NCBI GenBank assembly: GCA_014529385.2
Contig: CM043945.1
Coordinates: 139,854,241 to 139,918,240 of the forward strand
Source: Adiantum capillus-veneris
Taxonomy: Eukaryota > Streptophyta > Polypodiopsida > Polypodiales > Pteridaceae
Reading direction: 5' to 3'
DNA length: 64,000 bases
Shown here: in pieces, positions 43,630 through 56,403 of the stretch
Layout of the letters: each line of letters opens with the position of its first letter
Position numbering within the stretch: the stretch's first letter is position 1
Program-made: the position numbers and the translations under genes
Notes under the pieces: generated by a model
Seen by the model: only the letters and a program-made list of their open reading frames with translations
Database searches by the model: none
Told to the model about the DNA's origin: nothing

Positions 43630-44805
43630 TTACTTATGCATTGGGGAGGTTTTGTGAGGCTTGAGGGGCCATGGGGCCAGTGAATGACACATGGCATAGA
43701 TGTTATCCCACATGCGCACGATGGAGCATATGGAAATGTCTTTATAAGCTGGACTGTGAGTCCTCTGTGTTGTGTAATGAGGAGAGTGAGCTCCATGGAG
43801 TGTAGCTATGGCGATGCCCAATGGCGGCTCTGTTGGCTGCAGCGCAGGCGGGGGTTGTGTCTCGTCGGGCGCACAACGGCAATTTTGGTTGGGATGGATG
43901 CATGTCCATGGCACGCTGACTATCGGTGGTGTTCGTCAGTGAGTGATGATATGACATGCGATAGAAGAGTGTCCCGCGCCCTCTTAAGGGGCCCCTTTTG
44001 CAAAGCCCAAAGCCCACCACTAGCAACCTCGCTAGTGGTAGAGGGAAGAGGATTGTATGTGGGAGAAAAAGGGGGTGCTCCCCGGTACCCTAGAGATCGA
44101 GAGTAAGAGAGAGAGAGATCCCAAAGGGCGTCCAAGAGAGCAGTTTAAGGGTGGACCAAAGAGCTAGTCAAAGGATCCGATTCCAAGGGCTATAAGGTGG
44201 TAAAGCAGGCTGGAGGAGGTAATTGAGGGCGGTTAAAGAGCAATAAAAAAGAAAGCTTCCAAAGTGGGCAGATGGAGAGCAGGTGGGTCAAAGGCCCAAA
44301 AGGACAAATTCAAAGGTGAAAGGGGGTAAAGGTAGGAATAAATAAATAAAATGAATAATAAGTTCAAAAACACCAAGGGGCACTAGCGACATCGCTAGTG
44401 CACCCCTCTCTCAAGCTAGCACCCCCTTCAAGAGAGAAAAGAGAGAGCAGATCAAACAAGGCGGATCCCCCCTTCAAAAGATGCCAAATTGAGGTGCCAG
44501 ATGGGCAACTTTTAAAATGCAATTTCCAAAGTTGAAGCCCCCCTACTATAAAGGTCATTTTTTAAATCAAATGAGGGGTTGTGTGCATGTGCAAGGGTAG
44601 AGACGGACTGTGGCAGTAGGAGTGCGTTATGTTGTGGTCTTGTGGAGTGTGTGAGCATTAGGAAGTGAGCAAGCGGTGATCTGCTAGTGCATAAAGTGTT
44701 TTTTTGAAGGTATTTTTGAGAGGATAGGGGTGTTGTGGATACCGTGAGCTATGGAGAGGAACTTGTTGGTGTAACGGGTGTGTTCCTCCATTCCCCCTCT
44801 CCATC
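43630..44805 (+). mobile_element. Gypsy-type LTR/leader, about 1.2 kb, matched by an inverted copy at 55078
   Basis: It is homologous over its length to the reverse complement of 55078-56403. It starts near TTACTTATGCATTGG and ends CCCCTCTCCA, then a gag-like ATG follows at 44808. It contains a TATA-like GTCTTTATAAGC near 43738 and two palindromes conserved in the other copy (44016-44039 and 44380-44401). The exact 5' end is uncertain. Confidence 0.65.
44380..44401. promoter_or_regulatory. Perfect 22-bp dyad GCACTAGCGA-CA-TCGCTAGTGC
   Basis: Ten-base arms with a two-base spacer; exactly the same 22 bases occur in the inverted LTR copy (55614-55635). Function unknown: hairpin or protein-binding dyad. 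Confidence 0.6.
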
Positions 44806-44807
44806 TT

Positions 44808-46266
44808 ATGGTGTCCCCCACTAAGGAGTGGTCTGATGCTCCTAGTGAAAGCCGAAGCGATGATTTTGGTGATGCCAAAGGTGCGACCTTTGATGAGAAG
44901 GTGCTGCTAGAAAAGAGATGGCGTGGACAAGTTTTCCCATTTTCACTGAGGTCAAAGATGCGGAAACCTGGCTTCAAGATTACGGATTGTTCGTGCTAAA
45001 GAGCGGTTTATCGAGAGAAGAAGGTGAGGTATAGGTGTTTTCGCTCCTGGTTCGTGGTAAAGCGAGGCTATGGTTCGATGGCCTGTGTGAAGAAGAAAGG
45101 TAGATTGTGAAGCCCTAGAGGTGGCTTTTTGAAGCAGATATGTAGTGGATGTGCAGTTGGACGAAGTGAAGTGAAAGCTGGATGGATTGAAGCAAAGCTT
45201 GGAAGAGGATTTTCAAGCATTCCTATGGGAGTTTCAAGTCCTCTGGGGAAAGATAATCAAGGTAACCGCTGCAGAGTATGTTGGTTTTTTTAAGTTGAGT
45301 AAATTCATGGATTGCCTGCATGAGGAAGTGCGAGACAAAGTTGAGATAGATGGCTCAGTGTTGTATGAAGAGACGGTAGCTAAAAAAATATTGAAGAAGC
45401 GCGAAGCTAGACGGGGTTTGCCAAGTGTGGTGGTCCCAAGGTAGTTTGATGTGGTGGCAGTCAGCCGTGGGTGGTGCAAAGTGAAGTGCATGTGCGAGAA
45501 AAACCAAGGGTTCTTTGGCTACAGAGAGACAGGGTGGTTCCTATGCCAAGGATGCTAGCTAGAGCGGCTCTATTTATGCAGGATGTACAGGTGGTTCCAA
45601 ATTGGGCAAAGGATGGGCTGCCAAGCTTAAGTGTGATTGTTGAAGCTCCATTGAAGCATGGTAAAGGTCAAAGAGTCTGGTTTGCAGACGAGGTCAAAGC
45701 TATGAATCTAGAGAAGATTCCCGAGCTCGAAACAGAGGAGGAGATTGAGCTGAGTGATAGCAGCTCTATGGATGCCGACATGAGTTAGGAGACTGAGTCG
45801 TCTCAATCCAAGTATGATAAGTTTGACCTTTTACATGTGAGTGGAGAGACAGTGAATGTGTGCGAGGAGAAGGATGAAGTTCAAGCCGAGATGCTTGATG
45901 ATGACCAATTGGAGTAGTCAAGGCCCACAGGTGACGATATGCAGGTAAACGGTGATGTGTGGTGCCATGCTAATGGCCATGTTGATGAATGTGGTGGTGG
46001 AATGTGCTATGGTAGTGCAACAGGTGCAAAATCTAGCCAAAAGGGATGGAGAAGCTTTGCCTATGGTGGTGGAGCATGATGCAGCACTAGAAGAGGTGGT
46101 AGAAGAGGAGGTGCTTGAAGAGCAGGTGATTGAAGCCGATAAGCAGGTGGTGCTAATCGACCTTGAAGGGCCAGTTGATGAAGAGCTTCACAATGCTGGA
46201 ATTGAGTGCATGACAGGCGAGAAGGCAAGCGTGGAGACAAAGGTAGAGGTACTTCTAGTGCAATAA
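44808..46266 (+). pseudogene. Decayed Gypsy gag and following region
   Basis: ATG at 44808 opens MVSPTKEWSDAPSESRSDDF. A later frame gives DAETWLQDYGLFVLKSGLSR and RGKARLWFDGLCEEER; 45187-45444 gives FLWEFQVLWGKIIKVTAAEY and FMDCLHEEVRDKVEIDGSVL, a retrotrans_gag capsid pattern. Frames 45471-45788 and 45952-46266 are acidic and without recognisable motif (LEEVVEEEVLEEQVIEADKQ). TAG and TAA stops break it throughout. Confidence 0.6.
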
Positions 46267-46632
46267 GTGCGCTATATGACAGATGATGTGAATTCTGAGG
46301 CGATGTCCAAGCTTTCCAAGGAGGTCTATGAGTGGTGGTTGAAGGTTATGGTGATAGAAGCGGCTGTGCAGAGGGCTATTGAAGCGCTTTATATGGATGG
46401 GAGGGTGGGTTAGGCATGTCAGGAGTGTTGGTTGAGCAGGATAGTGAGCACAATGGTGCTCTATTTGGTATATTTGGAGATGCTTGGTTGCAAGTGAGCA
46501 GTGTGCCAATGGATGCATGGAGTGGTAGAGGTATTTTGCTTGGCAGTTTGGGTATGCAGTTGGCTATATGCAATGGTGTGGCACTATGCAAAGGTGTCAT
46601 AGGTGGAGAAGACCAGTGCAAGGTGTTTGATA

Positions 46633-47431
46633 TGTTAGAAAATAAGACGTAGCTAAATAGATTTTTGAGTAGATTACTTAATGGAGAGAGATAGGTTTCA
46701 CACACAAGAGATTATAGAGTACAGAGAGAGAAAGAGAGAGAGAGTACACACGATATACGTGGTTCACCCAATGTGGGCTATGTCCACGGGAAAGCAGCCA
46801 CTCAATGGCTTTAGCACTTCAAAAGAAGAAGTATTTTACAAAGGGATTAAACCCTTGATAGAGCTCCCGCCTTGCTTCACTCTCACCACCTCACACTCAC
46901 CTTGTTGCATCAACTTCACACTATGAAATGTGTGTAGAAATGGCCTCCTTTTATAGGCCAAAAGGGCTACCCTCTCTTATGAGAGACAGCCATGTGTAGC
47001 TGCCCTTGTGCGAATAAGTCCAAATCGGACCCTCCAATCCGCCCATGTGTGGCCGCCCTTGAGAAGACAAGTCCGCTTTTGAATTCAGCCATCGGCCACC
47101 GGCCATTGACTTCCGACCACCGGCCACTGGCCATTTACTTCCGACCACCAGCCATCGGCCATTGAGTACCGGCCACCGACCAACCGACCGGTTGTTTTCC
47201 GACCACTTTCCGGCCGCCGTCCGGCCATAATAATCCGGCGAAAAAAAAAGTATCGGGGGCCTCCGCCCCCAAGGCCTCTAAAGTTGCCCCTGATTCTTGT
47301 CCGTGAAAATTTTGGTTTCCGGTGAGTGATTTTCCTTCACGCACGATGGCTTCTCCTCATAATGGGGGCCTTACAAATGTGCGCTTTTACCACGAAAAAT
47401 TACAAGGGTAAATCAGGCTCCATACTTAACA
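46633..47431 (-). repeat. Copia 3' LTR (799 bp)
   Basis: Contains a small internal minisatellite built on GGCCACCGGCCATTGACT (about 47090-47180) whose copy number differs from the partner LTR, plus a short GA repeat that also differs. Confidence 0.9.
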
Positions 47432-47491
47432 ATCTCCCACTTGGAGACTGATCTCCAAACCAAACCTGTGACTGCTTTCCATTCTGGCTTC

Positions 47492-49597
47492 TTATCCTTG
47501 AATCCCGATTGAAGATGAGCAAAAGCTCAACTTCTCCTTGTTGACCACCTTTGTAAACATGTCTGTAGGATTTTCACTTGTATGCACCTTTCCTAGCTTT
47601 AGCTGTCCCTCTTCCAAAAGAGTGCGTATGAAGTGATATCTCACCTCAATGTGCTTTGTTCTTGAATGAAAGGCTGAGTTCTTCGCAAGATGGATAGCGC
47701 TTTGGATATCACTGTACAAGACACAATTGCCTTGTTTGAATCCAAGCTCTTCTAAGAATCTGTGAAGCCACAGAATTTCTTTGCTTGCCTCCGTCATTGC
47801 TACATACTCGGCTTCCGTGGTAGAAAGTGAAACCACTTTCTGTAGCTTTGAAGCCCAGCTTACTGCTGTGCCTCCAACCGTGAACACATAGCCAGTAGTG
47901 CTCCTTCGAGTATCTTTGTCAACTGCCATATCTGCATCAGCATACCCTTCTAGAAAAATATCAGTTCCTCCAAAATACAAAGCATTTGTTGTTGTCCCTT
48001 TTAGATACCTAAGTATCCACTTCACAGATTGCCAATGCTCTTTACCTGGGTTGTCCATGAACCTACTCACAACTCCCACTGCATGTGCAATGTCTGGCCC
48101 TGTCGAGACCATAGCATACATTAGAGAACCTACCGCTGCAGCATATGGAACTTTAGACATATAGGCTATCTCCTCTTGTGTCTTTGGACACATATCCTTC
48201 GTTATTTTAAAATGACCAGCCAAAGGTGTAGAAACTGGTTTTGCATTTTGCATTGCAAACCTCTCTAGTACCTTCTTGATGTAATCTTCTTGAGATAGCT
48301 TTATTGTCTTCTTTGTCATGTCCCTTGATATTTTCATACCAAGTATCCTCTTTGCAACACCTAAATCTTTCATTGAAAAAGATTTAGACAGCTCCTCTTT
48401 TAGGTCTTTGATGTCCTGCATGTTAGCACTTGCAATCAACATGTCATCAACATGTAACATTAGGATGATGAATTTCCCATCTCCCAAATTCTTCGTGTAG
48501 ACACAGTGATCCGAGTTGCATCTTGTGAATCCATGATCCAACATCCATCGATCAAACTTCAAGTACCATTTTCTTGATGCTTGCTTTAAACCATACAAGC
48601 TCTTCTTTAATCTGCAAACCATTTTCTCCTTACCTTTTACTTCATACCCCTTTGGTTGAAGCATGTAGATTTCCTCCTCTAAGTCACCGTGAGGGAATGC
48701 CGTCTTTACATCCATTTGCTCGAGATTTAGATCATGAGCAGCCACAAGGCTTAAGACAAGCCTAATTGAGTTCATTTTTACAACAGGAGAAAATATTTCA
48801 TTGAAGTCAATACCTTTCTTTTGAGAAAACCCTTTTACCACAAGCCTAGATTTGTATCTTTTTTTCCCACCTTCTTCTTCCTTCACCTTGTACACCCATT
48901 TGTTTTGAAGTGCCCGCTTACCTTTGGGCAACTCAACCAACTCCCATGTTTGGTTGCGATGTAGTGAGTCCATCTCCACTTGCATGCTCTTCGTCCATTC
49001 TTCTTTGGATTCATGTTGCATAGCTTCTTCGTATGATTCCGGCTCTCCAGAATTTGAGATCAAGAGATGGTTGAAGGAAGGAAAAAACCTTTCTGGAGGT
49101 CTACTTGCTCTTGTAGATCTTCGGAGAATAGGTTGAGGCTCCTCATTTGGTTGACGTTGTTGCACATTGTCACCGTTTGCAGTCCTTGAGTCTTCACCGT
49201 CCTCAAGCTCCATGTACTCATCATCTGTTTCTTTTGTTTGTTTTCTTTCCAAGTAATCTTTGTACATATTTTGTTCGTTAAAAATTACATCCCTACTCCT
49301 TAAGATTTTACCATCTTCAGGATTCCATAGGCGATACCCAAAGTCACCTTCTCCATAGCCAATGAAGAAACACTTTTTGGACTTTGCATCTAGCTTTGAT
49401 CTTAGGCTTCTATCTATGTGCATGAAAGCCTCACACCCAAACACTTTGAGAAATGCATAATTCACCGGTTTACCTATCCATGCCTCTTCTGGAACTCCCT
49501 CATCCAATGCCGTTGAGAGTGACCGGTTGATTAAGTACACAGACGTACTTACAGCTTCCGCCCAAAGCTCAAGCGGTAGGCCTGCATGTAGCCACAT
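47492..49597 (-). CDS. Copia reverse transcriptase-RNase H (701 codons, intact)
   Basis: Starts within the integrase tail ([19 protein letters not shown]). RVT_2 motifs are complete: [40 protein letters not shown], catalytic [10 protein letters not shown] and the DLG of [15 protein letters not shown]. RNase H follows with [40 protein letters not shown] and [13 protein letters not shown]; then [16 protein letters not shown]. No stop or shift over 2.1 kb. The first ATG is internal to pol, so translation would need the upstream frames. It copies element RNA into cDNA in cytoplasmic particles. Confidence 0.92.
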   Translation of the reverse strand: MWLHAGLPLELWAEAVSTSVYLINRSLSTALDEGVPEEAWIGKPVNYAFLKVFGCEAFMHIDRSLRSKLDAKSKKCFFIGYGEGDFGYRLWNPEDGKILRSRDVIFNEQNMYKDYLERKQTKETDDEYMELEDGEDSRTANGDNVQQRQPNEEPQPILRRSTRASRPPERFFPSFNHLLISNSGEPESYEEAMQHESKEEWTKSMQVEMDSLHRNQTWELVELPKGKRALQNKWVYKVKEEEGGKKRYKSRLVVKGFSQKKGIDFNEIFSPVVKMNSIRLVLSLVAAHDLNLEQMDVKTAFPHGDLEEEIYMLQPKGYEVKGKEKMVCRLKKSLYGLKQASRKWYLKFDRWMLDHGFTRCNSDHCVYTKNLGDGKFIILMLHVDDMLIASANMQDIKDLKEELSKSFSMKDLGVAKRILGMKISRDMTKKTIKLSQEDYIKKVLERFAMQNAKPVSTPLAGHFKITKDMCPKTQEEIAYMSKVPYAAAVGSLMYAMVSTGPDIAHAVGVVSRFMDNPGKEHWQSVKWILRYLKGTTTNALYFGGTDIFLEGYADADMAVDKDTRRSTTGYVFTVGGTAVSWASKLQKVVSLSTTEAEYVAMTEASKEILWLHRFLEELGFKQGNCVLYSDIQSAIHLAKNSAFHSRTKHIEVRYHFIRTLLEEGQLKLGKVHTSENPTDMFTKVVNKEKLSFCSSSIGIQG

Positions 49598-50162
49598 GCT
49601 TCTGCTCGCTCCATGATTGTCCTGTTCATCCTTTCCAAAATACCATTTTGTTGAGGTGTCCTTGGGGTTGTCCTTTGCCTCCGAATGCCATTGCTAGCAC
49701 AAAAGCTTTCAAAAGCTTGGCTGCAATATTCACCTCCATTGTCGGATCTGAGGCATTTAACCTTGGTACCTGTTTCATTCTCCACAAAGGCTTTCCACCT
49801 TTGAATATGGAAAATACATCAGATTTATTCTTCATGACATAAACCCATGTTTTTCTAGTCGCATCGTCTATGAATGTTACATAGTACAATGAGCCACCAA
49901 GTGATGGTGTACTTGCTGGACCCTAAACATCAAAATGAACCAGCTCAAGTTTTTTTATTTTTCTTTCATTTCTTGATTTTTGAAATTTCACCCTCTTTTG
50001 TTTACCATAAACACAATCTTCACAGAACTCTAAGTCCACTTCTTTCAAACCTGGTAGAAGCTTCTTTGTTTGAAGGATTTGCATTTCTTTGGCACTCATA
50101 TGCCCAAGCCGGTAGTGCCACACTGCACTGCCAACTTCTGTAGTTGCTGCACAAGCTGAAGG
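49598..50162 (-). pseudogene. Copia pre-integrase and integrase, two stops and two shifts
   Basis: After a TAA following the protease frame come VWHYRLGHMSAKEMQILQTK (GAG_pre-integrase), CEDCVYGKQKRVKF, a TAG in HFDV-stop-GPA where Trp is usual, YYVTFIDDATRKTWVYVM, then a shift to [20 protein letters not shown] and [15 protein letters not shown], giving the D, D and E of the core, and a second shift at about 49600 into the RT frame. Integration function is lost in this copy. Confidence 0.88.
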
Positions 50163-51380
50163 TTACGTGCTAACAATACACAAGTAAAGTGTACCGACCT
50201 TTTCTCCCTTAGCAACCACCAAAGATCCCTTTGAGATCTTCCACCGTTTGTTTCCGAATGCAATGTTGTGACCTTCATCGTCCAATTGTCCTGTAGAGAT
50301 TAAATTTTTGCGAAGAGAAGGAACATGCCTAACATCTTTAAGCTTCCATTCATTTCCGTTAGCAGTTTTGACAGAAACTGTACCTTTGCCGACAATCTCA
50401 CAAGCTTCATCATCTCCCAAGTGTACATACCCAAAATTACCTTTGGTGTAGTCTTGGAAATGTTGCTTGTGTGGTGTCGCATGGAATGAAGCTCCGGAAT
50501 CTACTATCCAGGAATTAGACACATTGTCTAATGAGAGAATTAGAGCATCTTGCTCTACTTTACCTGCCACATTGGCCTCCGATGTTGGATTGTTGTCTTG
50601 AGACTCTGTCTCTTTCTTCTTTTTGGACCAGCAATCCTTTTTGACGTGGCCCTTCTTGCCGCAGTTCCAACATTCAAGAACTGACTTTGTGCGTGACTTG
50701 CTCCATCTTGAGCGATCACGACCCTTTTGGTTTTTGAACCTCTCCTTAGGCCTTCCTCTTGTTTCTACTGACAATGCAGCACTTGATGATTCTCCTGTGC
50801 TTCTCCTTCGCATTTCCTCGCTTAGGAGAACACCCACAACATCATCAAACTTAAGAGTATTTGTGCTAGAAATAGAATTACTTACAGCCATCACAAGGCT
50901 GTCCCAACTATCCGGTAGAGATGATAGTATAAGGAGAGCTCGCACTTCGTCATCGAAATTGATTTTCACTGATCGAAGTTGACTTATGTTTGTGTTAAAG
51001 TCATTTAGGTGTTCTGAAACTGAACCATTCTCTGCCATCTTTAGATTGAACAAGCGCTTCATAAGAAATACCTTATTGGATGCCGATGGTTTCTCGTAGA
51101 AGTCGTCAAGTGACTTCATCAAGTCCTCCGTGGTCTTCATCTCCAAAACATTGAAGGCCACTGTTGACGCCAAGCTTAACTGGATTTTTCCCAGTGCCTT
51201 TCGATCAAGGACAATCCATGCTTCATCTGCCATTGTTGCGGGCTTCTTCGCAAGACCGCCTAGTGGCAAATAGAGGTCCTTCTGGTAGAGATAGTCTTCA
51301 ATCTGCATCTTCCAATGTTGGTAGTTTTTGCCGTTGAACTTCTCAATCTTGAGCTTCCCTTCCTCCGCCATAACTCCCAC
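50163..51380 (-). CDS. Copia gag-protease (405 codons, intact)
   Basis: ATG 51380: MGVMAEEGKLKIEKFNGKNY, then HWKMQIEDYLYQKDLYLPLG, KSLDDFYEKPSASNKVFLMK and LILSSLPDSWDSLVMAVSNS (UBN2 capsid). CCHC box CWNCGKKGHVKKDCW. Protease SWIVDSGASFHATPHKQHF with the DSGA active site intact. Ends LYLCIVST at TAA. Start lies 52 bp inside the primer-binding site, so this is the natural first cistron. Confidence 0.92.
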   Translation of the reverse strand: MGVMAEEGKLKIEKFNGKNYQHWKMQIEDYLYQKDLYLPLGGLAKKPATMADEAWIVLDRKALGKIQLSLASTVAFNVLEMKTTEDLMKSLDDFYEKPSASNKVFLMKRLFNLKMAENGSVSEHLNDFNTNISQLRSVKINFDDEVRALLILSSLPDSWDSLVMAVSNSISSTNTLKFDDVVGVLLSEEMRRRSTGESSSAALSVETRGRPKERFKNQKGRDRSRWSKSRTKSVLECWNCGKKGHVKKDCWSKKKKETESQDNNPTSEANVAGKVEQDALILSLDNVSNSWIVDSGASFHATPHKQHFQDYTKGNFGYVHLGDDEACEIVGKGTVSVKTANGNEWKLKDVRHVPSLRKNLISTGQLDDEGHNIAFGNKRWKISKGSLVVAKGEKVGTLYLCIVST

Positions 51381-51444
51381 TCAATTCAAGGAATCCTTTC
51401 CTTGAGATAATTTAGCTACGAGAAAACCTTGCCATGATACCAGT

Positions 51445-52227
51445 TGTTAGAAAATAAGACGTAGCTAAATAGATTTTTGAGTAGATTACTTAATGGAGAG
51501 AGATAGATTTCACACACAAGAGATTATAGAGTAGAGAGAGAGAGAGAGTACACACGATATACGTGGTTCACCCAATGTGGGCTACGTCCACGGGAAAGCA
51601 GCCACTCAATGGCTTTAGCACTTCAAAAGAAGAAGTAGTTTACAAAGGGATTAAACCCTTGATAGAGCTCCCGCCTTGCTTCACTCTCACCACCTCACAC
51701 TCACCTTGTTGCATCAACTTCACACTATGAAATGAGTGTAGAAATGGCCTCCTTTTATAGGCCAAAAGGGCTGCCCTCTCTTATGAGAGACAGCCATGTG
51801 TAGCTGGCCTTGTGCGAATAAGTCCAAATCGGACCCTCCAATCCGCCCATGTGTGGCCGCCCTTGAGAAGACAAGTCTGCTTTTGAATTCGGCCATCGGC
51901 CATTGAATTTGGCCACCGGCCACCGGCCATTGACTTCCGACCACCGGCCATCGGCCATTGACTACCGGCCACTGGCCAACCGACCGGTTGTTTTCCGACC
52001 ACTTTCCGGCCGCCGTCCGGCCATAATATTCCGGCGAAAAAAAAAGTCTCGAGGGCCTCCGCCCCCAAGGCCTCTAAAGTTGCCCTTGATTCTTGTCTGT
52101 GAAAATTTTGGTTTCTGGTGAGTGATTTTCCTTCACGCACGATGGCTTCTCCTCATAATGGGGGCCTTACAAATGTGCGCTTTTACCACAGAAAATTACA
52201 AGGGTAAATCAGGCTCCATACTTAACA
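51445..52227 (-). repeat. Copia 5' LTR (783 bp)
   Basis: Partner of 46633-47431. The TATA-like box is probably the minus-strand CTATAAAAGG at about 51752-51761, conserved in the other LTR and in the solo LTR. Confidence 0.9.
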
Positions 52228-52232
52228 TGATA

Positions 52233-52779
52233 TAGGTAGTGACCATGCGATAAAGCAAGGGATTGGCAACCTGCTTGAGCAATGAATGCGGGGGGTAGGA
52301 GACAGGTTTTGTACATATGGTGTGTGTTTTTTGGTGTACATAGTGCTTGTTTCGGTGTGCAGTTTTTCTAGGTGCAATAAACATGTGTGTCGTTGAACAT
52401 AAATGTTCAACTAGGGGGTGGGCAATGATGGTGCAACCGAATTTGGTCTGTGCTAGGAAGTGTGAAATGCCAGGTTAAGGATGCTAGTAGGTGCAAGACA
52501 AGGTGCTAAAGCAGGTATGAAGGACCTCGGCAAGCAAGTGCTAGGAAAAATGTATGCCTGATGCGGCTTTTTAGGTCAAAATGCTAAAAAAAATGGGCCA
52601 GTTGGGATGACAAATCAAAGTGCTCGAGGGGTTGATTCGATGCCTGAGATTGTGGAGTTTGAGATGCTCTAGAAGCCGGTCTAGATGGTGTTCAAACGAA
52701 GTCTCAGTGTGCAAGATATCAAATCCTGAAGATGGAAGGCTTTGTAGATCCTCAACGGATAGGGCAGTCGAGGACATAT
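52233..52779. other. Probable decayed Gypsy pol sequence between the Copia insert and the chromodomain
   Basis: No clear motif. Direction and position suggest the degraded body of the element ending at 53116. Confidence 0.35.
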
Positions 52780-53116
52780 GACCAAAGGCAATAAAAAACT
52801 CTCTTTCTGCGCACTCTCACATTCATCGATATTTCATATATGTTGTTTGAGTAAGCGCTTGCATATGGATGATGATGTCATCAACCAATATATTTTGGTT
52901 GCTTTCATTGAACCTCTAACCCAGTTGCATGAACCTGACCATATTCTCGACTATCATTATCTATGTACACATCATCGTCTGCGTTGACCAATATTCGTGA
53001 AGTGGAAAGATAGACCTGAAGAGTGTGCCTCTTGGGAAACATTAGTGACATTGCTCTTGAGAAGCAATTTTTCACTTTTGTTTTTGAGGAAGAAAATGAT
53101 TCCAAGGGGGGAGTAA
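52780..53116 (+). pseudogene. Gypsy integrase C-terminus with chromodomain and polypurine tract
   Basis: ALSHSSIFHICCLSKRLHMD and VAFIEPLTQLHEPDHILDYH are the usual integrase tail. After a stop, FVKWKDRPEECASWETLVTL is the heart of a chromodomain (xVKWxxxPxxxxSWE), followed by acidic residues and then the polypurine tract AAGGGGGGAG at 53104-53113. This marks a chromovirus-type Gypsy lineage. Stops and a shift break the frame. Confidence 0.75.
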
Positions 53117-53366
53117 TGTGAGGCTTAGGGCCAGAGGCTAGGAGGGCCAGTCTAAACCAGGCTCATATAAAGGGAAAAAGATGGGTGGAGAGACGAGGTT
53201 TAGTACTCCCTCTGGTCTTAGATTGATATTAGAGCTCAGAGAGGATCCAGGCCAAGGGCCAAGAAACACATGCGGTATAGGAGGGCGCCTATATATTTAG
53301 CAGGCCAAGGGCCTATATTAGGCACGGTTGGGTGGAGATATGTGTGTGCTAGTTCCCAATCTCTCA
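53117..53366 (+). repeat. Gypsy LTR (250 bp) with polypurine tract on the left and primer-binding site on the right
   Basis: TGTGAGGCTTAGG ... AATCTCTCA. TATA-like CTATATATTTAG at about 53290. The chromodomain end lies to its left and TGGTATCAGAGC follows to its right, so it is joined to the 3' end of one internal region and the 5' end of another. A decayed relative is at 61820-61961 on the minus strand. Confidence 0.8.
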
Positions 53367-53369
53367 TAT

Positions 53370-53381
53370 TGGTATCAGAGC
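53370..53381 (+). other. Primer-binding site
   Basis: TGGTATCAGAGC, exact plant Met-tRNA type, three bases after the LTR. Confidence 0.9.
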
Positions 53382-53422
53382 TTAGGGGTGAAGGGCAGGC
53401 CATGGAGGAGGGCGTGGAGAAC

Positions 53423-55077
<1,655 letters not shown>

Positions 55078-56403
55078 GGGAATGGGGGAACACACCCAGC
55101 ACACAAGCAAGGGCCTCTCTATAGCTCAGGTTATCCATAGCACCCCTGTCCTCTCAAAAAAACCTTCAAAAAACACACTATGCACTAGCAGATCACCGCT
55201 TGCTCACTTCCAAATGCTCACACACTCCACAAGACCACAAATAACGCACACCTACTGCCACAGTTCATCTCTACCCTTACACACGCACATAGCCGCTCAA
55301 TCTCACTCTCTCACACAAAGCACTACTAGTTCAAGGGGGCACACAAATCCACACTGCAATCACCATAGGGAAACACAAGAGCAGGGGAAAGAGAAAGGGG
55401 GGAAGGGGGAACGACATCAAAAATTGGGCAATAGTGGCTTGATTACACTTCAAGAGGGGCATGAGAAAATACAAAGGGGGTTGACAGGCACACTTCTCTA
55501 TCAAAAAACTCCACTCTGCAGACTTCAAAATGGCACAAAAAAGGCCCTCATTTGATTAAAAAAATGTCTCTCTCTTTGCTCTCTTGAAGGGGGTGCCTGC
55601 TTGAGAGAGGGGTGCACTAGCGATGTCGCTAGTGCCCCTTGGTTTTTTTGAATTTTTATTTATTTTTAATTTATTTTCTCTTATCTTTATCCCCTTCACC
55701 TTTGAATTTGTCTTTTTGGGCCTTTGACCCACTTGCTCTCCATCTTCCCACTTTGGAAGCTTCCTTTTTTATTGGTCTTTAACTGCGCGCCCTCAATTAC
55801 CTCCTCCAGCCTGCTTTACCACCTTATAGCCCTTGGAATCGGCTCCTTTGACTAGCTCTTTAGTCCACCCTTGAACTACTCTCTTGGTCGTCCTTTGGGC
55901 TCTCTCTCTCTCTCTTACTCTTGAGCTCTAGGCTACCAAAGAGCACCCCCTTTTTCTTCCACACACAATCCCCTTCCCTCTACCACTAGAGAGGTCGCTA
56001 GTGGTGGGGCTTGGGATTTTCTTTCAAAAGGGGGCCCTTAAGAGGGCGTGGGACACTCCGCTATCGGATGTCATGTCATCACTCACAGACGAATGTCATC
56101 CGTAGTTAGCACGCCGCTGACATGCACCATCCCAACCAATACCACCACCATGCACCCGACAGGACACAACCCTCACCTGCACAACACCCAACAGAGCCGC
56201 CATCGGGTATCGCCATAGCTACGCTCAAGGGAGCTCACTCTCCTCATTACACAACACAGAGGACTCACAGTCCAGCTTATAAAGACATTTCCATATGCTC
56301 CATCGTGCGCACGTGGGATAACATATGTGCCACGTGTCATTCACTAGTCCTATGGCCCCTCAAGCCTCACAACCCCCCCCCCCCCCCCCCATGCATAAGT
56401 AAA
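55078..56403 (-). mobile_element. Inverted copy of the 43630-44805 Gypsy-type LTR
   Basis: Reverse complement matches 43630-44805 from the CCCCCTCTCCA end to TTACTTATGCAT, with many substitutions and indels. It keeps both palindromes (55614-55635 exact; 55982-56005 with two changes). No gag follows on its 3' side (left), so it may be a solo LTR. Confidence 0.65.

Larger units (their letters stand above)
46633..52227 (-). mobile_element. Full-length Copia element, TSD TGATA
   Basis: TGATA flanks both ends (46628-46632 and 52228-52232). LTRs are 46633-47431 (799 bp) and 51445-52227 (783 bp), TGTTAG ... CTTAACA on the plus strand. On the minus strand the order is 5' LTR, primer-binding site TGGTATCATGG (about 51432-51442), gag-protease, integrase, RT-RNase H, polypurine tract AAGTGGGAGAT, 3' LTR, which is the Copia order. 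Two in-frame stops and two frameshifts between gag and RT block a single polyprotein. A solo LTR of the same family is at 12569-13300. Confidence 0.95.
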
